A DNA stretch of 38,032 bases from Bacteroidales bacterium (GCA_024689985.1 JAILCZ010000124.1:1-38032), one strand, 5' to 3'; counted from the first letter of the stretch, positions 27,260-34,916 are shown. A program made the numbers and translations. The notes: a model not told the origin generated them from the sequence alone.

Positions 27260-27302
27260 CTCGAAGCTCTCAAGAAGTAACTCGAAAACCTAAAGAAGTA
27301 AT
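27240..27302 (+). repeat. Three-copy 21-bp repeat spanning the serC stop
   Basis: Units at 27240-27260 and 27261-27281 are identical; a third at 27282-27302 matches at 16 of 21 positions. The first unit holds the last codons and TAA of serC, so the TAA recurs in frame in each later copy. Confidence 0.9.
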
Positions 27303-27327
27303 CATTCGGTTAAAAAAAGTAGTTGAA

Positions 27328-28248
27328 ATGAAAATTCTCTTAGCAACACAGAAGCCATTCGCCGCAGCTGCGGTAAACGGCATCAAAGATATCGCAGAGA
27401 AGGCTGGCCTCGAGGTCGCTCTTCTCGAAAAGTATGAATCAGAGGCTGACCTCTGCGCAGCAGTTGCTGACGCAGACGCAATGATCATCCGCTCAGACAA
27501 AGTCACTCCTGCAGTCCTCGACGCAGCCAAGAAGCTCAAGATCGTCGTTCGCGCAGGCGCAGGCTACGATAACGTTGACCTCGCTGCGGCTACCGCACAC
27601 AATGTAGTCGTGGAGAACACTCCTGGCCAGAACTCAAACGCCGTGGCTGAGCTCGCTATCGCTATGATGATCTATATGTCACGCGGTCAGTTCACCCCTG
27701 CTGCCGGATGCGAGATCCTCGGAAAGAAGGTCGGCATCCAGGCTTTCGGTAATGTAGGACGCCTCGTCGGAAAGAAGGCCGAGGCCCTCGGAATGAAGGT
27801 TTACGCAATCGACCCGTTCCTCTCAGCTGAGAAGATCAAGGAAGGCGGCGCAGAGCCTGCTGAGTCTCTCGAGGCTCTCTATGCTGGCTGCGACTTCGTT
27901 TCAGTCCACATTCCTGCAACCCCTCAGACAATCGGTTCAATCGGATACGACCTCATTACGAAGATGCCTAAGGGAGCCACCCTAGTCAACACTGCCCGCA
28001 AGGAAGTCATCGACGAAGCCGGTCTCGAGAAGGCTCTTGAGGAGAGAACAGACCTCAAGTACATTACTGACGTCGCTCCTGACAACTACGCTGCCCTCAA
28101 GGAGAAGTTCGGTACAAGAATCTTCGCCACACCTAAGAAGATGGGCGCCCAGACAGCTGAGGCAAACATCAACGCAGGTCTCGCAGCAGCAAATCAGATC
28201 GTAGCCTTCTTCAAGGATGGCTGCACCAAATTCCAGGTAAACAAGTAG
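27328..28248 (+). CDS. serA: D-3-phosphoglycerate dehydrogenase
   Basis: 306 residues, the short form without ACT/regulatory domains. First enzyme of serine synthesis, oxidising 3-phosphoglycerate with NAD(P). Visible: IIRSDKVT, VVRAGAGYDNVDL, NTPGQNSNAVAELA, nucleotide loop GIQAFGNVGRLVG (137-149) where the first Gly of GxGxxG is Ala, VHIPATPQT and NTARKEVID with catalytic Arg224. Two departures from the common family pattern: DVFExEP reads DVAPDNY, and the catalytic His is Lys270 (ATPKKMGAQTAEAN). This Lys-type variant is, to my knowledge, the usual form in Bacteroidales. Followed three bases later by DUF1015. Confidence 0.93.
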   Translation: MKILLATQKPFAAAAVNGIKDIAEKAGLEVALLEKYESEADLCAAVADADAMIIRSDKVTPAVLDAAKKLKIVVRAGAGYDNVDLAAATAHNVVVENTPGQNSNAVAELAIAMMIYMSRGQFTPAAGCEILGKKVGIQAFGNVGRLVGKKAEALGMKVYAIDPFLSAEKIKEGGAEPAESLEALYAGCDFVSVHIPATPQTIGSIGYDLITKMPKGATLVNTARKEVIDEAGLEKALEERTDLKYITDVAPDNYAALKEKFGTRIFATPKKMGAQTAEANINAGLAAANQIVAFFKDGCTKFQVNK

Positions 28249-28251
28249 GCT

Positions 28252-29517
28252 ATGGTAAAGGTTCGTCCATTTGCGGCAATCCGCCCGCCTAAGGGAATCG
28301 TCACCGAAGTGGCGGCCCCACCATATGATGTCCTCAATTCTGAAGAGGCCAAGAAGATGGCCGGAGAGAAATCTCTTCTGCACATCACCAAACCTGAGAT
28401 AGATTTCGATCCTATCCTCGAAGACCACGACCAGAGAGTCTATGACAAGGCTGTGGCCAACTTCAAGGAGTGGAAGGCAAAGAACTGGCTCGTACAGGAC
28501 CAGAAGCCTTGCTACTATGTCTATGCCCAGACGATGGACGGCCGTACCCAGTACGGAATCGTTCTCGCCGCAAACGTGGACGACTATCTTGAAGGCAGGA
28601 TCAAGAAGCACGAGCTTACCCGCAAGGATAAGGAAGACGACCGAATGATCCACGTCAGAATTCAGAACGCCAACATAGAGCCTGTGTTCTTCGCATTCCG
28701 CGACAACAAGACTCTCCTCGACATCGTCGCAAAGTACACCGCAGGTGCACCTGAGTACGACTTCAAGGACAACAACGACTTTGGCCATACCTTCTGGGTA
28801 ATCGATGACGACAAGGACATCGAGACCATCACCAAGACATTCAACACGGAAGTTGAAGCCTTCTATGTAGCTGACGGACACCACCGCACAGCGGCTGCTG
28901 CCAGAGTCGGCGCAGAGAAGAAGGCCGGCAATCCGAACCATACCGGAGAAGAGGAATACAACTACTTTATGGCAGTCTGCTTCCCTGAGAGCCAGCTCAA
29001 GATCATCGACTACAACCGCGTAGTCAAGGATCTCAACGGTCTCGACGAAGAGCAGTTCCTCGCAAAGCTCGCTGAAGACTTCGAGGTTTCATACATCGGA
29101 GACGACAACACTCGGCTCGGCAATGAGCAGAACTTCAAGCCTTCAGAGCTCCACACCTTCAGTATGTATCTTGACAAGAACTGGTACAGCCTCAAGGCTA
29201 AGCCGGGAAGATTCGATGACAACGACCCTATCGGAGTCCTCGACGTCACCATCCTCTCCAACCTCGTTCTTGACAGGATCCTCGGAATCAAAGACCTCCG
29301 TACTGACAAGAGAATCGACTTCGTCGGCGGTATCCGCGGAATCGGCGAACTCTCCAGGAGAGTTGACAGCGGCGAGATGAAGGTTGCCTTCGCCCTCTAC
29401 CCTGTTTCAATGGAGCAGCTCATCAACATCGCAGACAGCGGCAAGATCATGCCTCCAAAGACAACTTGGTTCGAGCCTAAGCTCGCCTCCGGTCTTGCCA
29501 TCCATTCTCTCGACTAA
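28252..29517 (+). CDS. DUF1015 family protein
   Basis: 421 residues, cytoplasmic, no signal or membrane segment. Family landmarks: VRPFAAIRPPKG at the N-terminus, AAPPYDVLNSEEAK, a KKHELTRKDKEDDR block, and the histidine-rich VADGHHRTAAAARVG near 208 that looks like a catalytic or metal/phosphate site. The gene begins three bases after serA and the trio serC-serA-DUF1015 is a recurrent order in Bacteroidota, so a role tied to serine metabolism is likely. The reaction is not established to my knowledge. The strong terminator 30 bases downstream closes the operon. Confidence 0.87.
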   Translation: MVKVRPFAAIRPPKGIVTEVAAPPYDVLNSEEAKKMAGEKSLLHITKPEIDFDPILEDHDQRVYDKAVANFKEWKAKNWLVQDQKPCYYVYAQTMDGRTQYGIVLAANVDDYLEGRIKKHELTRKDKEDDRMIHVRIQNANIEPVFFAFRDNKTLLDIVAKYTAGAPEYDFKDNNDFGHTFWVIDDDKDIETITKTFNTEVEAFYVADGHHRTAAAARVGAEKKAGNPNHTGEEEYNYFMAVCFPESQLKIIDYNRVVKDLNGLDEEQFLAKLAEDFEVSYIGDDNTRLGNEQNFKPSELHTFSMYLDKNWYSLKAKPGRFDDNDPIGVLDVTILSNLVLDRILGIKDLRTDKRIDFVGGIRGIGELSRRVDSGEMKVAFALYPVSMEQLINIADSGKIMPPKTTWFEPKLASGLAIHSLD

Positions 29518-29547
29518 ACACCCATTAGACATTTAATAGAACAACTA

Positions 29548-29580
29548 AGAGCAGATTGATAAAATCAGTCTGCTCTTTTT
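29548..29580 (+). terminator. Rho-independent terminator after DUF1015
   Basis: 13-base arms (29548-29560 and 29564-29576; one G-U pair) around an AAA loop, ending in a T run (29576-29580). Marks the end of the serC operon and the left edge of the accessory segment. Confidence 0.9.
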
Positions 29581-29619
29581 GTATTCTCGTCGTTCTCGAT
29601 CTGTGTCATTACCGTATTC

Positions 29620-29651
29620 TTTGCTCTTGAAAATCATATATATTATATTTG
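29620..29651 (+). promoter_or_regulatory. Promoter for the accessory gene array
   Basis: TTTG (29620-29623), exactly 20 bases, then TATATTTG (29644-29651): a perfect Bacteroidota promoter, the best in the window. The next start codon (29686) is about 28 bases beyond the predicted transcription start. Confidence 0.75.
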
Positions 29652-29685
29652 AATATCGCGCGATTTTACTAAAACCTAATTACCA

Positions 29686-29898
29686 ATGTTAACCAACTCA
29701 CTATTAAAGACGGAGGTACCCTGGTTTCTTCCTGTCAGGAAGATTTGCTTTCCGAGTCTTCCCTAAATGAAGCTGGCGCCGCTGTCATTTAGAGAAGCAT
29801 GGCGGGATTTTGAAAAATCATATCCTGAATACAATAATAATTTAAATGAGTTATCGAATAATCTCTCACCTATAGAAAGGCTAAAACACATTAAATAA
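29686..29898 (+). pseudogene. Decayed copy A of the short array ORF
   Basis: One reading frame from ATG 29686 to TAA 29896-29898 interrupted by an in-frame TAA at 29764-29766, directly followed by ATG 29767. The second part (43 residues) contains SFREAWRDFEKSYPEY and ends NLSPIERLKHIK. It matches the intact short ORF at 31411 over FREAW..FEKSY.EY; the DNA at 29788-29832 and 31525-31569 is identical at 38 of 45 positions. Upstream of that block the two copies differ by a 28-base length change. The 29767 frame might still be translated. Confidence 0.6.
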
Positions 29899-29910
29899 AC
29901 AAATACCATT

Positions 29911-30651
29911 ATGAAACGTATACTTTTTATTTCAATAATGAGTCTTGTCAGTTTTTCTGTGTACTCACAAATCAAGGATTACTATTCAATATATAATAGT
30001 CGTGATACCCTCATTGTTGATGATAATAAATACATCGTATACTCCTTTCAAAACCCACCATATAGATCCATAGCATTAACTAATATCAATAATAGTATTC
30101 TGTACTATAGTGACTATAATATACGACGGAAAGATCCGAATTGTGTACAATATCCACGTCCTATAGATTTATACGTTAAACATGATTTATGTGAAAGAAT
30201 ACTCAAAAAAGTATTTGACGACGATGATTGCCAAAAATTAGCCGGATATTGGATCCGCATAAATATTTATGTTGACCAGACAGGAAAAGTCCGAGAGGTT
30301 AATTTCTACTTCGTTTACTCCAAAAGCGATCATGCCATCCTATCAATTCCACCAGAAAAATTTGTTGCAATTGAACGCATCTTGAAAGAAGAATTACAAA
30401 TTATTTTTAACGAAGATGAAGATCCTTCTGCAGAACGGAAGAATAAACGCAAAGAATTCTTGTCGCGTTATGACTTCGATTACTTGCCAACAGAATTTGT
30501 AATACGCTTCAATGGAAATCTCGAAATCTTAAATCACTGTGACATCATCGATGAGAAGGCAAAGGAAGTAGAAATAATGGCAAAAGATACCTCTAGTGCT
30601 TTATTCAAATCCCTACAGCAAATGCCAACAAAGAGAATAAAACTAAACTAA
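29911..30651 (+). CDS. Secreted array protein, paralogue 1
   Basis: 246 residues, family not recognised. A Sec signal peptide ends SFSVYSQ (cleavage near 19), then a short motif KDYYS and DTLIVDDNKYIVYSF. A more conserved second half (about 100-215) reads ILKKVFDDDDCQKLAG, IRINIYVDQTGKVREVNFYFVY, ILSIPPEKFVAIERILKEEL, EDEDPSAERK, FDYLPTEFVIRFNGNLEI. The V-D-x-x-G-x-V-x-E-V stretch recalls TonB C-terminal-like beta folds, a weak resemblance only. It is homologous to the genes at 30724 and 31613. No membrane anchor beyond the signal, so it is probably periplasmic or exported. Confidence 0.75.
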   Translation: MKRILFISIMSLVSFSVYSQIKDYYSIYNSRDTLIVDDNKYIVYSFQNPPYRSIALTNINNSILYYSDYNIRRKDPNCVQYPRPIDLYVKHDLCERILKKVFDDDDCQKLAGYWIRINIYVDQTGKVREVNFYFVYSKSDHAILSIPPEKFVAIERILKEELQIIFNEDEDPSAERKNKRKEFLSRYDFDYLPTEFVIRFNGNLEILNHCDIIDEKAKEVEIMAKDTSSALFKSLQQMPTKRIKLN

Positions 30652-30657
30652 GAAAAG

Positions 30658-30711
30658 ATGACTCCGGATTTAAGTCCAATTGACAGAATTAAACATCTAT
30701 ATGAAAAATAA
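30658..30711 (+). pseudogene. Remnant B: tail of the short array ORF
   Basis: 17 codons and a stop reading MTPDLSPIDRIKHLYEK. LSPIDRIKHLYEK corresponds to the C-terminus LSPIERLKHIK of copy A. Only the tail survives, seven bases after paralogue 1 and 12 bases before paralogue 2, in the position of the short ORF in the other units. Confidence 0.55.
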
Positions 30712-30723
30712 ATCGATTGCATT

Positions 30724-31410
30724 ATGAAAAAGACAATAGTTATATCACTTCTTTGCCTAATAGGGTTTTGTATTAGTGCACAGACAAAAGATTATTATTC
30801 AGGGCTGAGACAACCCGATACAATATTTGTCAACAATACCAATTACAGGACATCAAGATATCCAAGTTTTCCCAATTTTGATGAGTATTGTAGGGTATAT
30901 GTAACAAATACCAACAACTATTCCCTTATAAGACAACTATATAAAGCGAGGAATAAAGAAACAGGAACGCAAGTCGGGGGTTATTATCAAGAAAAACTTT
31001 ATAGATATAACCTGTTCACCAAAACAACTGCCGCAAAAGCACTTTTAGAGCAGGTATTCAGCAACGAAGAACGCCTGTCTTTAACTAGCCAGGATAACTT
31101 CTTACGACTGGAACTGTTTGTTGACAAATACGGCAATGTATGTGGTGTTGGATTCTGTTTTGAATATACCGATGATGACAAGACAATTCTTGCCATTTCT
31201 CCTGAAAAACTTGCAGCCATTGAAAGTCTGTTAATTGAAAAACTGAAAATAGACCTCAAAGATGATAAAGAGGAAGTGAGCTCCTCTGAGCGAAGAATGC
31301 AATTGAAAAAGTTCATCTACGAAAAATGTGATTTTGTTTATTTAAGAACGTACCTATACGTATCTTTCAATGGGAATGATATAGTAGTAACACGCGAACA
31401 TAAAAAGTAG
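30724..31410 (+). CDS. Secreted array protein, paralogue 2
   Basis: 228 residues, the most divergent of the three paralogues. Signal peptide ends GFCISAQ, then TKDYYSGLRQPDTIFVNNTNY. The shared C-terminal half is clear: LLEQVFSNEERLSL, LRLELFVDKYGNVCGVGFCFEYTDDDKTILAISPEKLAAIESLLIEKL, then SSSERRMQLKKFIYEKCDFVYLRTYLYVSFNGND. It lacks the DC pair (DDDC/AQDC) and the NxCDI tail found in paralogues 1 and 3 and ends about 18 residues earlier. The stop TAG is immediately followed by the ATG of the short ORF at 31411. Confidence 0.75.
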   Translation: MKKTIVISLLCLIGFCISAQTKDYYSGLRQPDTIFVNNTNYRTSRYPSFPNFDEYCRVYVTNTNNYSLIRQLYKARNKETGTQVGGYYQEKLYRYNLFTKTTAAKALLEQVFSNEERLSLTSQDNFLRLELFVDKYGNVCGVGFCFEYTDDDKTILAISPEKLAAIESLLIEKLKIDLKDDKEEVSSSERRMQLKKFIYEKCDFVYLRTYLYVSFNGNDIVVTREHKK

Positions 31411-31587
31411 ATGAAAGAATCATTAAGACATGTATATATATGGCTTCTGTCAATCCTCGGATTGGCGGAAGCTGTATATATAAAGTTATTTCACACATGT
31501 CAGGAAAATAGAATATTTAATTATTTTAGAGAAGCATGGCAAGCATTTGAAAAATCATATCAAGAGTACAGGGCTAGTTTAGGTTAA
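31411..31587 (+). CDS. Short membrane-peptide ORF (intact copy C)
   Basis: 58 residues, starting MKESLRHVYIW, with one hydrophobic stretch (about 8-27: VYIWLLSILGLAEAVYIKLF) that could be a single membrane helix, then a polar segment FREAWQAFEKSYQEYRASLG. It abuts the stop of paralogue 2 with no gap, which favours coupled translation. Copies A, B and D elsewhere in the array contain pieces of the same sequence, so a once-functional small gene is plausible. It lacks the LSPIERLKHIK tail of copy A, so it may itself be shortened. Function unknown. Confidence 0.5.
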   Translation: MKESLRHVYIWLLSILGLAEAVYIKLFHTCQENRIFNYFREAWQAFEKSYQEYRASLG

Positions 31588-31612
31588 AACATATAAAGTA
31601 ACAGATAGTTTT

Positions 31613-32356
31613 ATGAAAAGGACACTTTTGATTTCACTATCGTGTCTTCTCTGTATTTCCTTGTATTCACAGACAAGGAATTACTATGCAGGCCATAAGG
31701 ATTGTGACACTCTCACTATTGAAAATAGTAAGTACATAGTACACTCATTCTCATACGAGTCATTCACAAAAGAACATAAGCACATCACATTTCGTAGCAT
31801 CAACAATAGAATACGAGACTACGACGATTTTAACATACGAAGAAAAAAAGCTGGTTTTGTGATGCTTCCATGTACCACAGACACATACGTTAATCACGAA
31901 GCAGGGCGAGTTCTTCTCAAAGAGGTCTTTGATGCTCAAGATTGTCAAAGACTATCTGGATTAAAAAAAGGGTTTAACATAAGAATAAAAATAAACCCCT
32001 CTGGTCATATCTGCGAGGTTGAATTCAACTTAGACTACACTGATGACGACAAAAGAATCCTTTCTATTTCACCCGAGAAACTTGTCGCGATTGAAAAAAG
32101 ACTGAAAGAACAATTACACATTGATTTAAACAACGATGAAGATCCTTCTGAAAAAAGAAGGATCTGGCGTAAAGAGTTCTTTGAGCACTTTGATTTCGAT
32201 TATATGCCAACTACCTTATTTGTTCGTTTCAATGGGGATCTCGAAATCATGAATAAATGCGACATCGATGATGAGAGAGAGCCAAAACTGAAAGAATTAT
32301 TTGAAGTATACAATTCAAATATTCCACTCCATCTTTTGGACGATTTATTCTTCTAA
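31613..32356 (+). CDS. Secreted array protein, paralogue 3
   Basis: 247 residues, closest to paralogue 1. Signal peptide ends ISLYSQ, then TRNYYAGHKDCDTLTIENSKYIVHSF. The shared half reads LLKEVFDAQDCQRLSG, IRIKINPSGHICEVEFNLDYTDDDKRILSISPEKLVAIEKRLKEQL, NDEDPSEKRR, FDYMPTTLFVRFNGDLEIMNKCDID, and the sequence ends PLHLLDDLFF. Cys residues in DAQDC and NKCDID are shared with paralogue 1 and could form a disulfide in the periplasm (inference). Sits 25 bases after the short ORF. Confidence 0.75.
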   Translation: MKRTLLISLSCLLCISLYSQTRNYYAGHKDCDTLTIENSKYIVHSFSYESFTKEHKHITFRSINNRIRDYDDFNIRRKKAGFVMLPCTTDTYVNHEAGRVLLKEVFDAQDCQRLSGLKKGFNIRIKINPSGHICEVEFNLDYTDDDKRILSISPEKLVAIEKRLKEQLHIDLNNDEDPSEKRRIWRKEFFEHFDFDYMPTTLFVRFNGDLEIMNKCDIDDEREPKLKELFEVYNSNIPLHLLDDLFF

Positions 32357-32364
32357 GACGAGAT

Positions 32365-32421
32365 ATGAAAGAATCAATAAGCTATGTATGTGCTGCTTTT
32401 GAGGTTCAATATACTCTATGA
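32365..32421 (+). pseudogene. Remnant D: start of the short array ORF
   Basis: 18 codons and a stop, beginning MKESISYVCAAF, comparable to MKESLRHVYIW of the intact copy at 31411. It starts eight bases after paralogue 3, as the intact copy follows paralogue 2, and then loses similarity. This looks like the broken right end of a fourth repeat unit. Confidence 0.5.
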
Positions 32422-32490
32422 ATAGAAGGCTCCGAATCCATCCTGATAAAGCACAGAGTAAAGCAGATACTCGAAGAGCAATAACACACT

Positions 32491-32523
32491 AAAAAAGGCG
32501 TCCGTGAGTTTTTCACGGGCGCC
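32491..32523 (-). terminator. Terminator after the ROK kinase gene
   Basis: 11-base arms (32497-32507 and 32513-32523) with one G-U pair and a five-base loop; on the minus strand it is followed by six T (32491-32496). It ends the transporter-kinase operon and could also slow transcription coming out of the array. Confidence 0.88.
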
Positions 32524-32556
32524 CTTAGCTGTTTATATCTGTTAAAAGAAACGTCT

Positions 32557-33519
32557 CTAGAGTTCCCAGGCAAGAGCGGATGCGCCAAGGATGGCGGCAT
32601 CTGACTCCTTGAGGGAAGAATATACAAGCTTTACCTTGTTCTTCCAGAATGGGAGGCAGTATGCGTTCATTGCCTTCTCGATAGGCTCTGTGAGGAATTC
32701 CTTCGAGCGAGCGAGACCACCGAAGAGGACGATAGCCTCAGGAGCTGAGAATGCGATGAAATCAGCAAAGCTCATACCGAGCATTGTTCCGGTGTAATCG
32801 AAGATCTTCTTTGCAAGGGCGTCGCCTTCCTTTGCAGCTTCGTAAACATCCTTTGAAGTGATGTTGTCAACGCCGCGAAGGAGTGAAGGCTCGTCTGACA
32901 TCTGAAGCCACTCGCGTGCAGTCTTGGCAACTCCGATTGCGGAGCAGTATGCCTCGAGACAGCCAGTCTTGCCACAGTTGCAGTGACGACCGTTGTAACG
33001 GACTGCGGTAGTGTGGCCGAGCTCGCCGGCGAAGCCATCGTGACCATAGACGATCTTGCCGTCGATGACGATGCCGCTGCCGACACCTGTACCGAGGGTG
33101 ATCATAATGAAATTCTTCATACCTCTAGCGGCTCCGTATGTCATCTCACCTACTGCAGCAGCGTTTGCGTCATTGGTAAGGGAAACAGGAATGCCGCCTA
33201 CAGCCTCAGAAAGCATTTTTGCGAAAGGAATTGATGTTCCTACAGCCCACGCGAGGTTCGGTGCGTAAGCAATCGTACCCTCGTAGTAGTTTCCGTTAGG
33301 AGCGCCAACACCGATTCCACGGATCTGGCCTTCCTTCTTAGCTTCACTTATAAGTTTGAGAGTGGCGTCAGCAAGGGCATCAACATAAGCCTTTGCATCT
33401 GCGCCGTATATATCTGAACGAATAACGGTCTGAGCCAAAACGGCTCCTCTGGCGTCAACGACGCCGAGTTTCGAGGTCTGACCTCCGATGTCGATTCCGA
33501 CAACACAATCAAGTGCCAT
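32557..33519 (-). CDS. ROK family sugar kinase, glucokinase-like
   Basis: 320 residues. N-terminal phosphate-binding VGIDIGGQTSKLGVV, GVGAPNGNYYEGTI, the catalytic Asp in LTNDANAAAVGE, ITLGTGVGSGIV, the ROK zinc motif GHTTAVRYNGRHCNCGKTGCLEAY (His and three Cys), and IVLFGGLARSKEF. The combination fits ATP-dependent glucokinase of Bacteroidota; a closely related hexose cannot be excluded. It follows the FucP-type transporter by 35 bases and ends at a strong terminator, so import and phosphorylation of one sugar are probably co-expressed. Confidence 0.88.
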   Translation of the reverse strand: MALDCVVGIDIGGQTSKLGVVDARGAVLAQTVIRSDIYGADAKAYVDALADATLKLISEAKKEGQIRGIGVGAPNGNYYEGTIAYAPNLAWAVGTSIPFAKMLSEAVGGIPVSLTNDANAAAVGEMTYGAARGMKNFIMITLGTGVGSGIVIDGKIVYGHDGFAGELGHTTAVRYNGRHCNCGKTGCLEAYCSAIGVAKTAREWLQMSDEPSLLRGVDNITSKDVYEAAKEGDALAKKIFDYTGTMLGMSFADFIAFSAPEAIVLFGGLARSKEFLTEPIEKAMNAYCLPFWKNKVKLVYSSLKESDAAILGASALAWEL

Positions 33520-33554
33520 AGTCTATTAGTATTCTATATTATTATATTCTGAAA

Positions 33555-34799
33555 TTAGTCAACCTTGATGTCCTTGTTCACGTTCTTGCTACCTGCAACC
33601 GCATAGTAGATGAGGTATGTAAGGCAGGCAACGAGAAGCCAGTAGCTCTGGAGAGAGCCGACCTTGTCAGCGATGACATTCTGTACGAACGGAATGATAC
33701 CACCACCGCAGACGAGAGCCATAAAGATACCCGAAGCCGCAGCAGTGTATTTTCCGAGGCCTTCAGCAGCGAGGTTGAAAATTGAACCCCACATAATGGA
33801 TGTGCAGAGACCGCAGAGCATCATACAGATGAGGACTACAGGAACTGTTCCTGCCATAACTGTCTCAGGGATGAAGATGATGCCGAGGATGAGAACGATG
33901 GCAGCAGAGGCAGTTGCTGAAAGCATAGTCTTGCTGCTTACCTTCGCACCTATGGCACCGCCCACGAGACGGCCGATAAGCATACAGAACCAGTAGAGGC
34001 CGACGAGAGTACCTACGAGAGCCGGGCTGATCTGCTGTGAGAAATAAACGTTTGCAGTGTTAGGAATACCTACCTCGATACCCACATAGAAGAAGATGGC
34101 GATGGCGCCGAGAACGAAGTGACGGAATGAAAGAGGGCTGTGTGGGTCCTTGTTTGCATTTCCGGCCTTGCGTGCTGCCTTCTCCTCTGCAGTCTCCATA
34201 TGAGGCTCAGGGATGTTGGTAAGGAGGATGACGATGAATGCGACAGCGAAGATTGCCATTGCAAGGATCATTACAGGAGCAGCCTTTGCCACTGTAGCGC
34301 CCTTGAGGGAACCTCCGACGAGCCAACCTACGAATACAGGAGCGATGGTACCACCGATTGAGTTGCAGCTACCACCAAGCTGAATAAGCTGGTTGCCCTT
34401 GTTTCCGCCGCCACCGAGGGTGTTGAGCATAGGGTTTACGACGATGTTGAGCATACACATAGAGAATCCGGCTACGAAAGCGCCGGCTACATATACTGCG
34501 AAAGACTCAACATAACCTGAGAGGAACTGGATGCCGACTCCGACGAAACCGATAACGACAGCCATAAGAGATGTGAACTTATATCCCTTTCTCTTGAGAA
34601 TGAGACCGGCTGGAATACCCATACAAGCGTATGCGATGAAGTTGGCGAGGGAACCGAGCTGAGAAAGAGCCTTTGAAGCACCGAACTGCTCAGTAACGAT
34701 AGTTCCCATTGAACCGGCGAGGTTTGTGACGAACGCAATCATAAAGAAAAGCGCGAACATCACGATAATCGCAGGGAGGTTTGAATTTTTCTGTGACAT
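33555..34799 (-). CDS. Sugar MFS transporter, FucP/GluP type
   Basis: 414 residues with about 12 hydrophobic helices and the typical wide central loop (about 215-245: EEKAARKAGNANKD). The Gln/Asn-rich helix NQLIQLGGSCNSIGGTIAP and the FVAGFSMCMLNIVVNPMLNTLG helix are characteristic of the fucose/glucose-galactose permease branch, which works by proton or sodium symport at the inner membrane. Pairing with the ROK kinase suggests glucose or a related hexose. ATG at 34797-34799; a possible -7 TAAATTGG (one mismatch) lies about 50 bases upstream. Confidence 0.88.
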   Translation of the reverse strand: MSQKNSNLPAIIVMFALFFMIAFVTNLAGSMGTIVTEQFGASKALSQLGSLANFIAYACMGIPAGLILKRKGYKFTSLMAVVIGFVGVGIQFLSGYVESFAVYVAGAFVAGFSMCMLNIVVNPMLNTLGGGGNKGNQLIQLGGSCNSIGGTIAPVFVGWLVGGSLKGATVAKAAPVMILAMAIFAVAFIVILLTNIPEPHMETAEEKAARKAGNANKDPHSPLSFRHFVLGAIAIFFYVGIEVGIPNTANVYFSQQISPALVGTLVGLYWFCMLIGRLVGGAIGAKVSSKTMLSATASAAIVLILGIIFIPETVMAGTVPVVLICMMLCGLCTSIMWGSIFNLAAEGLGKYTAAASGIFMALVCGGGIIPFVQNVIADKVGSLQSYWLLVACLTYLIYYAVAGSKNVNKDIKVD

Positions 34800-34878
34800 T
34801 TTAATGATTATTATTTTTGTTGTGTTTTATCTATGCGGCGTAAAATCGTACCAATTTACGAAAAAAGAGTAATAAAAA

Positions 34879-34916
34879 GAAAAAAATCGCCCGCACACTT
34901 GTTTATGCAGACGATT
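34879..34916 (-). terminator. Terminator after the AraC-family gene
   Basis: 11-base arms (34885-34895 and 34906-34916; two G-U pairs) and a 10-base loop, followed on the minus strand by T residues. It lies about 140 bases past the regulator's stop and separates it from the transporter operon. Apart from this the 257-base gap 34800-35056 holds no gene I can support. Confidence 0.8.

Larger units (their letters stand above)
29581..32490. other. AT-rich accessory segment
   Basis: About 2.9 kb between two terminators. One sampled line (30481-30540) is 33% GC, against 58% for a backbone line (17521-17580). It holds 8 of the window's 14 CATG sites, uses A/T-ending codons and contains three tandem paralogous genes plus whole or decayed copies of a short ORF. 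No transposase, integrase, flanking repeat or tRNA was seen, so the mechanism of acquisition is unknown. Confidence 0.75.

Noticed and set aside
27982-28941. 319-codon open frame antisense to serA/DUF1015
   Set aside because: It spans the junction of two well-supported genes and has shadow composition.
29728-29742. Palindrome CTTCCTGTCAGGAAG in array copy A as an operator
   Set aside because: Short, single occurrence, inside a decayed reading frame; no second copy or link to a promoter supports a regulatory role.
29581-32490. Integrated mobile element with transposase or att sites
   Set aside because: No transposase, integrase, terminal inverted repeats, target duplication or adjacent tRNA could be found; only composition and CATG content indicate transfer.
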